From NCBI GenBank assembly GCA_036794585.1, contig DAIRGH010000026.1:1-32906 (forward strand): a DNA stretch of 32,906 bases, given 5' to 3'. The notes beneath the pieces are model-generated. The model had not been told where the DNA came from and made no database searches. It saw only the letters and a list, made by a program, of their open reading frames with translations. Position 1 is the stretch's first letter, and each line of letters opens with the position of its first letter. Shown in pieces: positions 24,520 through 32,573 of this stretch. The position numbers and the translations under genes were made by a program. The stretch is from WHSW01 sp036794585. GTDB taxonomy: Bacteria > Actinomycetota > Thermoleophilia > Solirubrobacterales > 70-9.

Positions 24520-25554
24520 GTGTACGAGATTGACTTCATCCCGGTCGGCGACGGAGATCGAAGCGGGCTCGCTATCGCCATGAGATTCACCCGCGCCGAC
24601 ACCGGAGGTCTGGCTCATGTCGTCATCGATGGAGGCTTCCAGGACGACGGCGCTGACCTGGTTGATCTAATCCAGACGCATTACGGCACGTCGCAAGTAG
24701 ACGCGGTCATCCTCACGCACCCCGACGGTGACCACATTGGTGGCCTCGGCACCGTAATCCGAGAGCTTGACGTCCAGTACCTCTTCGCCCACCGACCTTC
24801 TCAGCATGGCGGCGCGAGCCTACGCGCATCGGGCGCGGTAGAAGACCTCGTGAATGTCGCAGCGGCGAACGGAACGGAGGTCCATGAGCCGTTCTCAGGA
24901 TTGAACCTCTTCGATGGCGGACTGATCATTGCCGGCCCGGACCGGGATTACTACGGCTGGCTGATTCAGGAGCAGCTCAAAGAGGAAGGCGCGAAAGCTG
25001 CCGCCGCGGCAGGCCCTAGCCGCCTGACCGAGGCGCTCCAGAAGATGTCGGCGCAGGTGATGGGCGCTCTTCCAGTTGAAGTGCCGTTCGACGATGGTGG
25101 GGGCACGAACCCGAGGAACAACTCATCCGCCATCGTGAATGTTCGGACCGGCGACGATCGCCGACTCGTCTTCACTGGCGACGCCGGCGTTCCGGCATTC
25201 AACGAGGCCTTGGACTATCTCGACAACTGGGGTCGCACGGACCGCTACCCGGACTTCGTCCAAATCCCTCACCACGGGAGCCGCAAGAACGCCTCGTCCG
25301 AGTTGCTCGACCGGATGCTCGGACCTAAGGGAGGCGCTCAGGAGGGATCCGCATTTATCAGCATCAGTGCGGAAGCGGCGAAGGACCCGCGATATCCGTC
25401 GCCCCGGGTCTGCAACGCGTACAGGCGACGCGGGTACGGCGTCTACGCAACGGCCGGGATTGCGCTACGACACGGACACGAAGCGCCCTACCGACACGGG
25501 TACGGGCCTGTCGAGCCCCTCCCGCCGCTAGACGAATCGATTGACGACCGGTAG
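24520..25554 (+). CDS. ComEC/Rec2-type metallo-beta-lactamase-fold hydrolase (soluble)
   Basis: This 344-residue protein starts at GTG (VYEIDFIPVGDGD). Metal-binding motif THPDGDHIGG is at 66-75 (H67, D69, D71, H72). A further metal aspartate is D221 in VFTGDAG, PHHGS follows at 250-254 (H251, H252), and the family's C-terminal signature YPSPRVCNAYRRRG is at about 292-305. These features are shared with the C-terminal nuclease-like domain of ComEC, but there is no membrane channel domain here, so this is not a DNA-uptake protein. Such enzymes cleave phosphodiester or related bonds. Its stop overlaps the start of the membrane-protein gene (TAGTG), so the two work together. Function is unknown; a stress or defence role is only a guess. 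Confidence 0.85.
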   Translation: MYEIDFIPVGDGDRSGLAIAMRFTRADTGGLAHVVIDGGFQDDGADLVDLIQTHYGTSQVDAVILTHPDGDHIGGLGTVIRELDVQYLFAHRPSQHGGASLRASGAVEDLVNVAAANGTEVHEPFSGLNLFDGGLIIAGPDRDYYGWLIQEQLKEEGAKAAAAAGPSRLTEALQKMSAQVMGALPVEVPFDDGGGTNPRNNSSAIVNVRTGDDRRLVFTGDAGVPAFNEALDYLDNWGRTDRYPDFVQIPHHGSRKNASSELLDRMLGPKGGAQEGSAFISISAEAAKDPRYPSPRVCNAYRRRGYGVYATAGIALRHGHEAPYRHGYGPVEPLPPLDESIDDR

Positions 25555-26261
25555 TGCCGTTTGCGGATCGCTACACCTTCGAGGCGCGCTTCGTTCCCTT
25601 CGTGGTGGTGGCGTCGCCTCCCATCGTCACGGCGATCTGTTGTGCTGGGAGTAACCCGGGTCTGGCAATCGGGGGTGTCGTCGTCGCGTGCATCGTCATC
25701 GCAGGCAGCCAACTCGCGCGCGACCCAGGGAAGCGGCTGGAGCCTGAGCTCTGGGCGAGCTGGGACGGTGCGCCGACAACTCAAATGTTGCGGTTTAGAG
25801 GGGCAGAGAACCAAGCGGAGGTGGATCGTCGTCACGTCACTGTCGAAAAGGTCACCGGCCGTCCCATGCCCACCCGAGACGTTGAGGAGAACGATCCGGA
25901 TCTCGCAGATTCTCAATACGAGGCAGCCGTGGGCACCCTGCGCGAGCTGACCCGGGATCGGAAGGACTTCCATCTAGTTGCAGCGGAAAATGCGAACTAC
26001 GGTTTCCGACGCAATCTGCTCGGCCTAAGACCCTTCGGCATTGTCGCCGCTTTGGCGACGCTCGTGGCGTCGGTCGCCATCGTTCTTTTCTCAGACACCA
26101 GCCCAGATGACCGGTTCCTCACTGCGGGCGTCCCCGCGCTTTGGGCGCTTCTCGTGCTCTTGGCCCTAGTCGGGATCGTTACGCGATCCTGGGTTCGCGT
26201 GGCAGCGGATGCGTACGCCGAGCGCCTATTCGGTGCGGCCGAAGTCCTGGCTCGCGGCTAG
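25554..26261 (+). CDS. Four-helix membrane protein coupled to the MBL-fold gene
   Basis: This 235-residue protein has two helix pairs: about 14-32 and 36-54, then a soluble segment of about 100 residues (60-155), then 159-179 and 190-210. The soluble segment contains a distinctive phrase, LWASWDGAPTTQMLRFRG (67-84), which I believe recurs in homologues of otherwise unknown function (memory, unchecked). The GTG start shares one base with the preceding stop. The layout suggests a membrane partner, either effector or anchor, for the cytosolic MBL-fold protein. No enzyme motif is visible. Confidence 0.75.
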   Translation: MPFADRYTFEARFVPFVVVASPPIVTAICCAGSNPGLAIGGVVVACIVIAGSQLARDPGKRLEPELWASWDGAPTTQMLRFRGAENQAEVDRRHVTVEKVTGRPMPTRDVEENDPDLADSQYEAAVGTLRELTRDRKDFHLVAAENANYGFRRNLLGLRPFGIVAALATLVASVAIVLFSDTSPDDRFLTAGVPALWALLVLLALVGIVTRSWVRVAADAYAERLFGAAEVLARG

Positions 26262-26293
26262 CGAACTTCCTAGCACCAGCGGCTCGGGGCGCT

Positions 26294-26311
26294 CGCTCCG
26301 CATGCGAAGCG
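26294..26311. repeat. 18-bp imperfect palindrome
   Basis: CGCTCCGCATGCGAAGCG is self-complementary apart from one mismatched pair, in the 149-base gap between the membrane-protein gene and the secreted propeller gene. It could be a terminator stem or a protein-binding site; there is no T-run. Confidence 0.35.
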
Positions 26312-26410
26312 CGAAGGACAGGTAGCAGCTCGCGTCAATGCGGGCCAACGACGATCCGTGCCTGGTTGGAAGCGCCGCGAGAGCGTCAATCAATCATCTA
26401 GGGTCGCCGA

Positions 26411-27904
26411 ATGCGGCGAACCAGCCCTCTCGTACTTACTCTTCTTACCGCGTTAGCCGTCAGTGCTCCTGCCTCCGCCGCCCCCATCGTCTCCACCGGC
26501 GGCACCCCCTCCCTCCCCGACTTCCAGGGTGGCGCCGCGACCGCCCGGGAGCTCCCCAACCCCACGATCGCGCCGCAGAACCCGTTCATGGCGCCGGATC
26601 CGAACTCCAACATCCACAACGACACCTGGATGACCGACGCCTACCAGCGGCCGGGGCCGCTGGGGGTGAACCTGCAGACGCAGTCGTCGGCCGGGGGAAA
26701 CGTGCCATCGCTGTGCGGGTCGTTGGCGTTCGATTCGGGTGGGCGGATCGTCAGCGTCTGCCCGTCGTCGATCGCACCGCCGCACGCGCGCGTCTATGAC
26801 CCGGTGACGCTGGAGAGGCTGGCCGACTACGAACTGCCCGACGCGCCCGACCCGCCCGGCACGCGCGAGTACCAGAACTTCTCCGGCGGGGGCTACTTCT
26901 TCTTAGACGAGCGCGACCGGATCTGGGTGCCGACCAAGACCGATCACGTCTACGTGCTCGCGATCTCAAACGGCGGCACGACGCTCACGCTCGAGCGCGA
27001 CTACGACCTCACCTCGGTGCTCGACACGGCCAACGAGCGGATCACCTCGGCGCTGCCCGACTTTCGCGGCCGGATCTGGTTCGTGACCAAGCAGAACGGC
27101 AAGGTCGGCCTGTTCGACCCGAAGACGGGGACACCGCGAGTGAAGCGGCTCGGCGAGGAGATTGAGAACTCCTTCGCAGTCGGCGAGGACGGCGTCTACA
27201 TCGTCTCCGACAAGCGCATGTATCGCTTCAAGGCCGGGCTCAAGGGCCCGCCGCGGATCATCTGGCAGAAGCGCTATCCGAACTCAGGTGTGGTGAAGCC
27301 GAGCCAGGTGAACGCCGGCTCGGGGACGACGCCGACGATCATGGAGGGCGGCTACGTCGCGATCACCGACAACGCCGACCCGATGAACGTCGTCGTCTAT
27401 CGCAACGCGCGCCGTCTGCACGGCGAGCGGCGGACGGTCTGCGAGGTGCCGGTCTTCGAGCCGGGCAAGAGCGCGACGGAGAACTCGCTGATCACCGCGG
27501 GCCGCTCGCTGATCGTCGAGAACAACTACGGCTATGAGGACCCGCTCGACGTGCCCGACACCGAGTACCTGACCGAGCCGGGGATCGCCCGCGTCGACGT
27601 GCGGAAGAACGGCAGCGGCTGCAAGCTGCGCTGGACCAACACCGACGCGCGCGCGCCGACCCTGGTCCCGAAGCTCTCAACCGCAAACGGGCTGATCTAC
27701 CTCTACACGATGCCGCCCGACCCCAACGGCACCGAGGGCTACTACTGGACCGCGGTCGACTTCTTCTCGGGCAAGACCGTGTGGTCGAAGTACGCGGGCT
27801 CGGGCCTCAATTACAACAACAACTACGCCGGCGTCGCGCTCGGCCCCGACGGCACCGCATACCTCGGCGTGATCGGCGGCCTGATCGCGCTGCGCGACGG
27901 CTAG
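26411..27904 (+). CDS. Secreted beta-propeller-like protein, unknown function
   Basis: This 497-residue protein has a clear signal peptide, cleaved near ASA-AP (residues 22-25). The mature part is rich in W-x-P/T strands and blade-like phrases (GRIWFVTKQNGKVGLFDPKTG, split here: GRIWFVTKQN and VGLFDPKTG; GVYIVSDKRMYRF; GTAYLGVIGGLIALRDG at the end). This matches PQQ-type or YVTN-type propellers. It has no lipobox or C-terminal anchor, so it is probably released. Return to high GC with strong third-position bias marks the end of the lower-GC block. The gene stands alone. Confidence 0.75.
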   Translation: MRRTSPLVLTLLTALAVSAPASAAPIVSTGGTPSLPDFQGGAATARELPNPTIAPQNPFMAPDPNSNIHNDTWMTDAYQRPGPLGVNLQTQSSAGGNVPSLCGSLAFDSGGRIVSVCPSSIAPPHARVYDPVTLERLADYELPDAPDPPGTREYQNFSGGGYFFLDERDRIWVPTKTDHVYVLAISNGGTTLTLERDYDLTSVLDTANERITSALPDFRGRIWFVTKQNGKVGLFDPKTGTPRVKRLGEEIENSFAVGEDGVYIVSDKRMYRFKAGLKGPPRIIWQKRYPNSGVVKPSQVNAGSGTTPTIMEGGYVAITDNADPMNVVVYRNARRLHGERRTVCEVPVFEPGKSATENSLITAGRSLIVENNYGYEDPLDVPDTEYLTEPGIARVDVRKNGSGCKLRWTNTDARAPTLVPKLSTANGLIYLYTMPPDPNGTEGYYWTAVDFFSGKTVWSKYAGSGLNYNNNYAGVALGPDGTAYLGVIGGLIALRDG

Positions 27905-27922
27905 CGCGACGGCTTCGAGGAT

Positions 27923-28948
27923 CTATCCCCCGCCAGCGACAGGCGGGTCGAGAGTCCCGATGGCCTCGCGGACGGGATCGCAGTCTTGATTTCGCAGCGG
28001 GCCGCTCTCCTCGTCCGCGTCGCCTGCGCCCTCAACCAGCGCGGCGCAAGCCTCGAGCGTCGCTGTCAGCTGCGATGCGATCGTCGCGCGCGCCTCTGCG
28101 ACCGTCGGGACCGCGTCCGCCTCTGGCTCTGCTGCCGCTGCGTCGCACACGCCGTTCGTCCGCTCGAGCTCCCCTGGGGTGGCCTTCGCCGTCCGCGCGT
28201 CACCGCATGCCTTCGCCTCGGCGACCCGGTCCGTCCGATCGCTTTTCACGTAGTCGGTCCCGGCAGCGAACACAATCAAGCCCGCGATCACTGCCCCGTA
28301 GAGCTTCCATGCCAGCGGATCGCTGACCACCTGAGCCGAACGGCGCCTGACCACGACCACCTGGGCCTGCGCCAACGCGCGGCTGATCGCTGCCTTCACC
28401 TGGTCGGCGAGCGCCTGCCGCCGCGTGCGCTCGTCCGGATCCGACGTCAAGGCGGCGGCGGTTCGCAAAGCGCGCTCGCGCTGTTCGAGCCCGACCAGCG
28501 AGGTGTACCCGAACTGCCGGGCTGCCGCCTCAAGCACCGGCTCCACCGCCTTGCGCTCCTCCGGGTCCAGGTCGGTGTATACGTCCACCGCCGTGCGCTC
28601 CTCCGAGTCCAGGTCGGTGTATACGTCGAGATTGGGGCTGATGAAGACCGGACGGCTCACGCGCATCAGTCGCACGGCGACCCAGATTGCCATCAGCCCG
28701 GCGGCCGCCAGGGCGAGGCAGGCGACGACCACCCAGACCCAATCCCAGCCGTCGGCTGGGAAGAGGTCGCCGACCTTGGTGAGACCAACGGCGGTGGTCC
28801 CTAGGGTTGCGACCGCCGCGAGGGTCTTGCCGAACAGGTCCACACGGGCGCGCAAGGCATCCGCGACCTCGCGGAACTCGGCGGCAGTGCGATCGTCCGA
28901 CGGGGCCGCCGCGTCGTCGCTCGCGGCCGCGGTCGCCTCGTCGGCCAT
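27923..28948 (-). CDS. Membrane protein of unknown function with internal tandem repeat
   Basis: The start is set at 28948 (MADEATAAASDD), where the ATG overlaps the stop of the upstream gene by one base, giving 341 residues. Two clear membrane helices are seen: WVWVVVACLALAAAGLMAIWVAV (about 80-105) and WKLYGAVIAGLIVFAAG; a weaker hydrophobic stretch lies near residue 50. Between them is a soluble region containing a 14-residue duplication (DVYTDLDSEERTAV / DVYTDLDPEERKAV). The C-terminal part is alanine-rich and extracytoplasmic or cytosolic, with several cysteines. I do not recognise the family. Confidence 0.7.
   Translation of the reverse strand: MADEATAAASDDAAAPSDDRTAAEFREVADALRARVDLFGKTLAAVATLGTTAVGLTKVGDLFPADGWDWVWVVVACLALAAAGLMAIWVAVRLMRVSRPVFISPNLDVYTDLDSEERTAVDVYTDLDPEERKAVEPVLEAAARQFGYTSLVGLEQRERALRTAAALTSDPDERTRRQALADQVKAAISRALAQAQVVVVRRRSAQVVSDPLAWKLYGAVIAGLIVFAAGTDYVKSDRTDRVAEAKACGDARTAKATPGELERTNGVCDAAAAEPEADAVPTVAEARATIASQLTATLEACAALVEGAGDADEESGPLRNQDCDPVREAIGTLDPPVAGGG
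28553..28636. repeat. Two tandem 42-bp units inside a gene
   Basis: Two adjacent 42-base copies (28553-28594 and 28595-28636) are nearly identical for the first 32 bases and in frame, duplicating 14 residues of the membrane protein. High similarity implies a recent slippage duplication, and copy number may vary between strains. Confidence 0.85.
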
Positions 28949-29568
28949 CAGCGCTCGGCCTCCGAAGCGGTGCCGGCGTCCGCGCCTTCGGCTGGAGGCG
29001 TCGGCGCCGCGACAACGGGCGGCTTGCCGCCGTCCAGTTCCAAGCAATGCTCGCGAAGGGCCAGTGTCATCTCGGCGAGCACGTCGAGCTCGCCCCGGAA
29101 TGCCTTGGTGGCATCGTCGGGGCTGGTCACGTCCGCCAACTTTCCCTGGGCTTCCGCGAGCGTGTTGCCCACTCTGCCGACGATGTCCGACGGGGCCTTT
29201 GGCTTTTCGACCTCGGGCGGAGCCGGAGGCCTAGCGGCCCGGCGTCGCTTTTCCTCGTCCTCGTCCTCGGTTTTCTTCGGCTTGTCCGCGCGCTTCACCC
29301 TGAACGCAAGCAGGTGAGCGCGCAGTGCCAGACCCCTGGCCTCGCGCTGGACATCGAGCGCGAACTCCTTGACCACCGACCGCGGGAACTGCGTGATCAG
29401 CTCCTCCCGTGCCTCGCCCAGTCGCTCGGCGACGCTGTTCAGGGCGCGCTCGACCTTCAACCAGTCGTCGCGAGAGGGCTTGACCGGGTCGGCCGGCGCG
29501 GGACCCTTGGCCTTCTGCAGGTCAGAGATCCATTTGACGAGTTCCTCGAGCTCGGCACGAACCGCCAT
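28948..29568 (-). CDS. Cytosolic helical, charged protein of unknown function
   Basis: This 206-residue protein starts at 29568 (MAVRAELEELVKWI), six bases after GGAGG; an upstream in-frame start is not supported by codon content. It is almost entirely helical and charged, with a lysine/glutamate-rich middle (RVKRADKPKKTEDEDEEKRR) and proline-rich linker, and has no signal or membrane helix. It is coupled to the membrane-protein gene (TGATG). The pair may form one complex; the family is not recognised. Confidence 0.7.
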   Translation of the reverse strand: MAVRAELEELVKWISDLQKAKGPAPADPVKPSRDDWLKVERALNSVAERLGEAREELITQFPRSVVKEFALDVQREARGLALRAHLLAFRVKRADKPKKTEDEDEEKRRRAARPPAPPEVEKPKAPSDIVGRVGNTLAEAQGKLADVTSPDDATKAFRGELDVLAEMTLALREHCLELDGGKPPVVAAPTPPAEGADAGTASEAER

Positions 29569-29773
29569 CCGCATCCTCCCAGTCGGTGGCGCGAGCCTAA
29601 CCCGGCCGGAGGTCCGCGTTCGAAGAATGCACGAATGTGCCGACCGGGCCAAATTGGCGCGCCGGCCTGACATCGCCGATTCCGTGTCACAGCATCGGCA
29701 GGTTGTGGCACTAACTAGTGAGTGACCGCGCGAGCTAGCCGGCGCTGAAAGCGACCGCTCTCAAGGAGGAGAG

Positions 29774-30187
29774 ATGAATTCACGGAGGATCAGACATGTC
29801 GCGTTGGCGTTGGCGGCGCTCACTGCCTGCGCCGCCGCGGCGAGCCTCGCCATAGCCGACGAGCCGGCACCGGAGTCGGCCGGACCGGAGCAGGCGGCGC
29901 TCGAGCGCTTCTGCGGGGATCGCGATCCCTGCGTCGTCATCAACGGGGCCGCCAATCCCGACTCTGGCGACGAGGCGAAGCTGACGACCCTCGGCAAGGC
30001 GCTAGCCGCAAGCGGCAAGCCGGCGGACGCCTGCCCGGAGGCCCGGCAAGCCTACGAGGACGTCGGCATCAAGGCCGACGCGTTCGTCGGCCCGTGTCCC
30101 GAGGGGCCAAAGTTCTCGGCCGAGGCTGAGGAGACGGCGCGGGCGAACACCGAGGCCGCTCTGGAGAGCCGGGGAGGGTCGCGATGA
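29774..30187 (+). CDS. Small exported protein of unknown function
   Basis: This 137-residue protein has a signal peptide (1-28) and an excellent ribosome site (AAGGAGGAG). The mature part has four cysteines (FCGDRDPC, ACPEA, GPCPEG), suggesting two disulfides outside the cell, and an acidic C-terminal helix. Its stop region overlaps the next gene by ATGA, so the two exported proteins are made together. Confidence 0.72.
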   Translation: MNSRRIRHVALALAALTACAAAASLAIADEPAPESAGPEQAALERFCGDRDPCVVINGAANPDSGDEAKLTTLGKALAASGKPADACPEARQAYEDVGIKADAFVGPCPEGPKFSAEAEETARANTEAALESRGGSR

Positions 30188-30567
30188 CAACCAGGAAAAG
30201 CTGGCTCGCCCTGGTCGCGTGCGCAGCGTTTGCCGCCCTGGCCGTGACCGCCGTGGCTCACACGTCGACGCAATCCGGCGGCGGCGGCAACGACACGCTC
30301 TCCGGACACGAGCATCGCGACAGCCTCTGGGGCAACTCGGGCTGCGACGATCTTCTCGGCCGGGACGACGCCGACTTCCTCGTCGGCGGGCCCAGCGGAT
30401 GCGACAAGGCCCGCGGTATGGAGGGGGCATCGGACGCCGCGATCGTCTGGGACGACGGCGTCGGCAACGATGAGGCCTATGGCGGCTCCGGCTCCGCGGA
30501 CCAGTGCTACGTCGGCAACCAGGATTGGTACGACGGGTCGAGCTGCGAGCTCGTGTACTTCCCGTAG
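30184..30567 (+). CDS. Small exported protein with degenerate RTX-like calcium repeats
   Basis: This 127-residue protein has a signal peptide (about 1-26) followed by nonapeptide-like repeats GGGGNDTLSGHEHRDSLWG, then NSGCDDLLGRDDADFLVGG. This is the hemolysin-type GGxGxDxLx pattern in a short, imperfect run. Five or so cysteines are interspersed, which is unusual for RTX proteins and suggests a disulfide-stabilised form. It overlaps the preceding gene (ATGA). Calcium binding is probable from the repeats; function is unknown. Confidence 0.72.
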   Translation: MTTRKSWLALVACAAFAALAVTAVAHTSTQSGGGGNDTLSGHEHRDSLWGNSGCDDLLGRDDADFLVGGPSGCDKARGMEGASDAAIVWDDGVGNDEAYGGSGSADQCYVGNQDWYDGSSCELVYFP

Positions 30568-30574
30568 GCCGAGG

Positions 30575-31315
30575 TTATGGCTCGGGCGGCGGGACCGCCT
30601 CGACCCGGACGCGCGCCTGGCCCAGTTCCTCTCCGTTCTTCGCGAGGGCGCGGACGTCGAAGTCAGTCTCACTTCCCCGAGGCACGAACGCGGCAAAGAA
30701 CGACAGGCGTGCAGTGCTGTTGATCTGCTCGGCTAGAGCAGGTGTCAGGCGGCCGATCGCCGCCGTGACCGTCTGTGACCCGGACTCGACGACCACCGAT
30801 CCGGCCCCCAGCTGGGTCACCCCCGTGATCAAGATCGTGTTCTTCGGCAACCCAGTCCCGGCGACGGCGGCACCTGCAAAGACTCCTCGCCGGGCAACGT
30901 CCTGGAGCAGGTCCGCGGTCAGGCAACCGGCGGCGACGGTTCTCGCCACGGGGAAGTCGAGGCTGAAGCATTCGGCGCGGCGGCTGTTGCGGCCGAAGGC
31001 CGGGTCGGTCGAGGCGACGATCTCATAGCGCTGGCCCGAGACCTCTCCGATGCCGATTACGACCGCCGGCTCGCCGACTGGCGTGATGCTCTCGCGGGTC
31101 GGCTCGTCGCCGATCCCGATCAGCTCGCCGAGGCGCTCGGCGACCGCACGGCCGAACGGCGTCAGGCTCATCACGGCGACGACGAGCGCCGCTACGGCAA
31201 CCGCGGCAAGGGTTCGCGGCCAGCGCACGGTCACCCGCTCGTCAGCGCGCGCAAGCAGCTCGCGCTCGAGCGCCTCGAGCGTGGGCAGACGGCCGCTGTC
31301 GGTTGGCGTGCTCAA
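30575..31315 (-). CDS. Putative membrane anti-sigma factor
   Basis: This 246-residue protein has a short cytosolic N-terminus (1-33), a single membrane helix (about 34-53; LAAVAVAALVVAVMSL) and an outside domain of about 190 residues. It overlaps the ECF sigma gene (ATGA), the standard arrangement for a sigma factor and its membrane-bound inhibitor. The cytosolic segment is too short for a zinc anti-sigma domain and has no HxxxCxxC motif, so the mode of inhibition is unclear. It may instead be an exported effector made with the sigma factor. Confidence 0.65.
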   Translation of the reverse strand: MSTPTDSGRLPTLEALERELLARADERVTVRWPRTLAAVAVAALVVAVMSLTPFGRAVAERLGELIGIGDEPTRESITPVGEPAVVIGIGEVSGQRYEIVASTDPAFGRNSRRAECFSLDFPVARTVAAGCLTADLLQDVARRGVFAGAAVAGTGLPKNTILITGVTQLGAGSVVVESGSQTVTAAIGRLTPALAEQINSTARLSFFAAFVPRGSETDFDVRALAKNGEELGQARVRVEAVPPPEP

Positions 31316-31887
31316 CCTTGCTCCTCGGGCTGAAGGTCAAAGGGGGTGGCCTGCCGCAGGGCGCGCAAGGCGCGCGAGACGCGGGCGCGGGCCGTCTGCT
31401 CAGACACCCCAAGTTCGCGCGCGACGTCGGGATAGGGGAGCTCGTCGACGATGCGCAGCTCGAGCGCCCGGCGCTGCTCGGTTGAGAGCCGGCTCAATCC
31501 CTCCCGAACCGCGCTCCGGGCGGCATCGATGCCTGCCAGCTCGTCGATCCGATCGAGCTCTTCAGGCGACGCTTGAGGCAACGAGATCCTGAGCCGCTGC
31601 AGCGCGGTCCGCTCGACCCGCCCGCGCCGGTAGTAGCGGGCGAGCTGGCGACGCGCGATCGTCTGTAGCCAGGCAGTCTCCTCACCGGGCGTGCGTCCGC
31701 GAAACCGCGCTCGACCAATGAACGCCTGAGCGAAGCTCTCGGCGGCCAGGTCAAGGGCGAGCTGGGGGTCATAGATCTGGCGCGCGAAGTAGCGCAGCAG
31801 CGTCCTCTCGTGTCGCCGGTAGAAGGCGGCAAACGCATCGCGGTCGGCGATCGTGGAGCCCTGTGAGCGATTGCCTTTGCCGGGCAT
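31312..31887 (-). CDS. ECF-type RNA polymerase sigma factor
   Basis: The protein has 191 residues from ATG 31887 (a GTG at 31908 would add seven). Region 2 is seen as FAAFYRRHERTLLRYFARQ and DLAAESFAQAFIGRARFRG. Region 4 is seen as LSTEQRRALELRIVDELPYPDVARELGVSEQTARARVSRALRAL (in two parts), whose helix-turn-helix reads the -35 box. It lacks region 3, as expected for the extracytoplasmic-function group. It forms an operon with the putative anti-sigma gene and is divergent from a LuxR-type gene. Confidence 0.88.
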   Translation of the reverse strand: MPGKGNRSQGSTIADRDAFAAFYRRHERTLLRYFARQIYDPQLALDLAAESFAQAFIGRARFRGRTPGEETAWLQTIARRQLARYYRRGRVERTALQRLRISLPQASPEELDRIDELAGIDAARSAVREGLSRLSTEQRRALELRIVDELPYPDVARELGVSEQTARARVSRALRALRQATPFDLQPEEQG

Positions 31888-31986
31888 CACTAGAACAGTG
31901 TCGAGCACGATCCGGGTCGTGACCGACCAGCGCCAAAATGCACGTCTCGGTCACGGAATCAGTGGCCGCGGCACTTATCAGCAGAG

Positions 31987-32244
31987 GTGCCGCAACGCGG
32001 GGAAGACAGCGACGTCGACGGTCCAGCGATCCGGTCCCAACCGGGTGGAGGTCTCACCTCGCGGGAACGCGAAGTCCTCACCGCCCTGGCTAGAGGCGAG
32101 ACCGGCGAGGAGGTGGCCGGCCGCCTGTTCATCTCTCCCGAGACGGTCCGGCGCCACGTCTTCAAGTCGCGAATAAAGCTCGGCGCCCGCAGCCGGGTTC
32201 ATGCCGTCGTAGTCGCGATCCAGCGCGGTGAGATCGCGCCGTAA
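31987..32244 (+). CDS. Stand-alone LuxR/GerE-type HTH protein
   Basis: This 85-residue protein is essentially only a LuxR-type DNA-binding domain: LTSREREVLTALARGETGEE (24-43), then VAGRLFISPETVRRHVFKSR, the recognition helix, and KLGARSRVHAVVVAIQRGEI. There is no receiver or ligand domain. The GTG start follows GCAGAGG. It may be controlled by interaction with another protein or bind constitutively. It is divergent from the ECF sigma gene. Confidence 0.8.
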   Translation: MPQRGEDSDVDGPAIRSQPGGGLTSREREVLTALARGETGEEVAGRLFISPETVRRHVFKSRIKLGARSRVHAVVVAIQRGEIAP

Positions 32245-32321
32245 CCGGCGCGTCGGCGACGGCGCAGGCGTACGGTCTTGCAATCGACGCCTTCACCCTC
32301 ATCGTCGTCGGGAGCATCGTC

Positions 32322-32567
32322 GTGGTCGTGGTCGTCTTCCTGGCGCTCGGCTTCTGGCATCCGGCGCGGGCCAGCGACGTCACCGACGCCGGCCGGCAGA
32401 AGGACTGGGCGACGCAGGCCGAGATCGAGGAGCGCGACATCGGCGAGATGGTCGAGGGCCAGAACGTCTACCGGCGCGCCCGCGGCGACGAGGAGATCAC
32501 CGCCGAGGACGCGCAGCGCGTGGCGAACGAGCGCCAGCGCGAGTCGATCGACCGCGCCCAGGAGTAG
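32322..32567 (+). CDS. Small single-helix membrane protein, start uncertain
   Basis: From GTG 32322 the protein has 81 residues: a short hydrophobic helix, then a charged cytosolic helix (DIGEMVEGQNVYRRARGDEE). The frame is open upstream to 32232 and encodes a natural continuation of the membrane helix (IDAFTLIVVGSIVVVVV), but contains no ATG, GTG or TTG codon there. Either an ATC start at 32283 is used, the short form is real, or an error removed the start. I recall similar 'Q.L.AQN..R...G...' proteins of unknown function in this lineage. Confidence 0.6.
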   Translation: MVVVVFLALGFWHPARASDVTDAGRQKDWATQAEIEERDIGEMVEGQNVYRRARGDEEITAEDAQRVANERQRESIDRAQE

Positions 32568-32573
32568 CTGCGT

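Noticed and set aside
24192..24602. Extended N-terminus of the Fic protein
   Set aside because: Runs through the hairpin and tRNA-like stretch and antisense to the MBL gene start, with no conserved content.
24520..25554. DNA-uptake protein ComEC
   Set aside because: Only the metallo-beta-lactamase-type part is present, and its partner has four helices rather than a competence channel.
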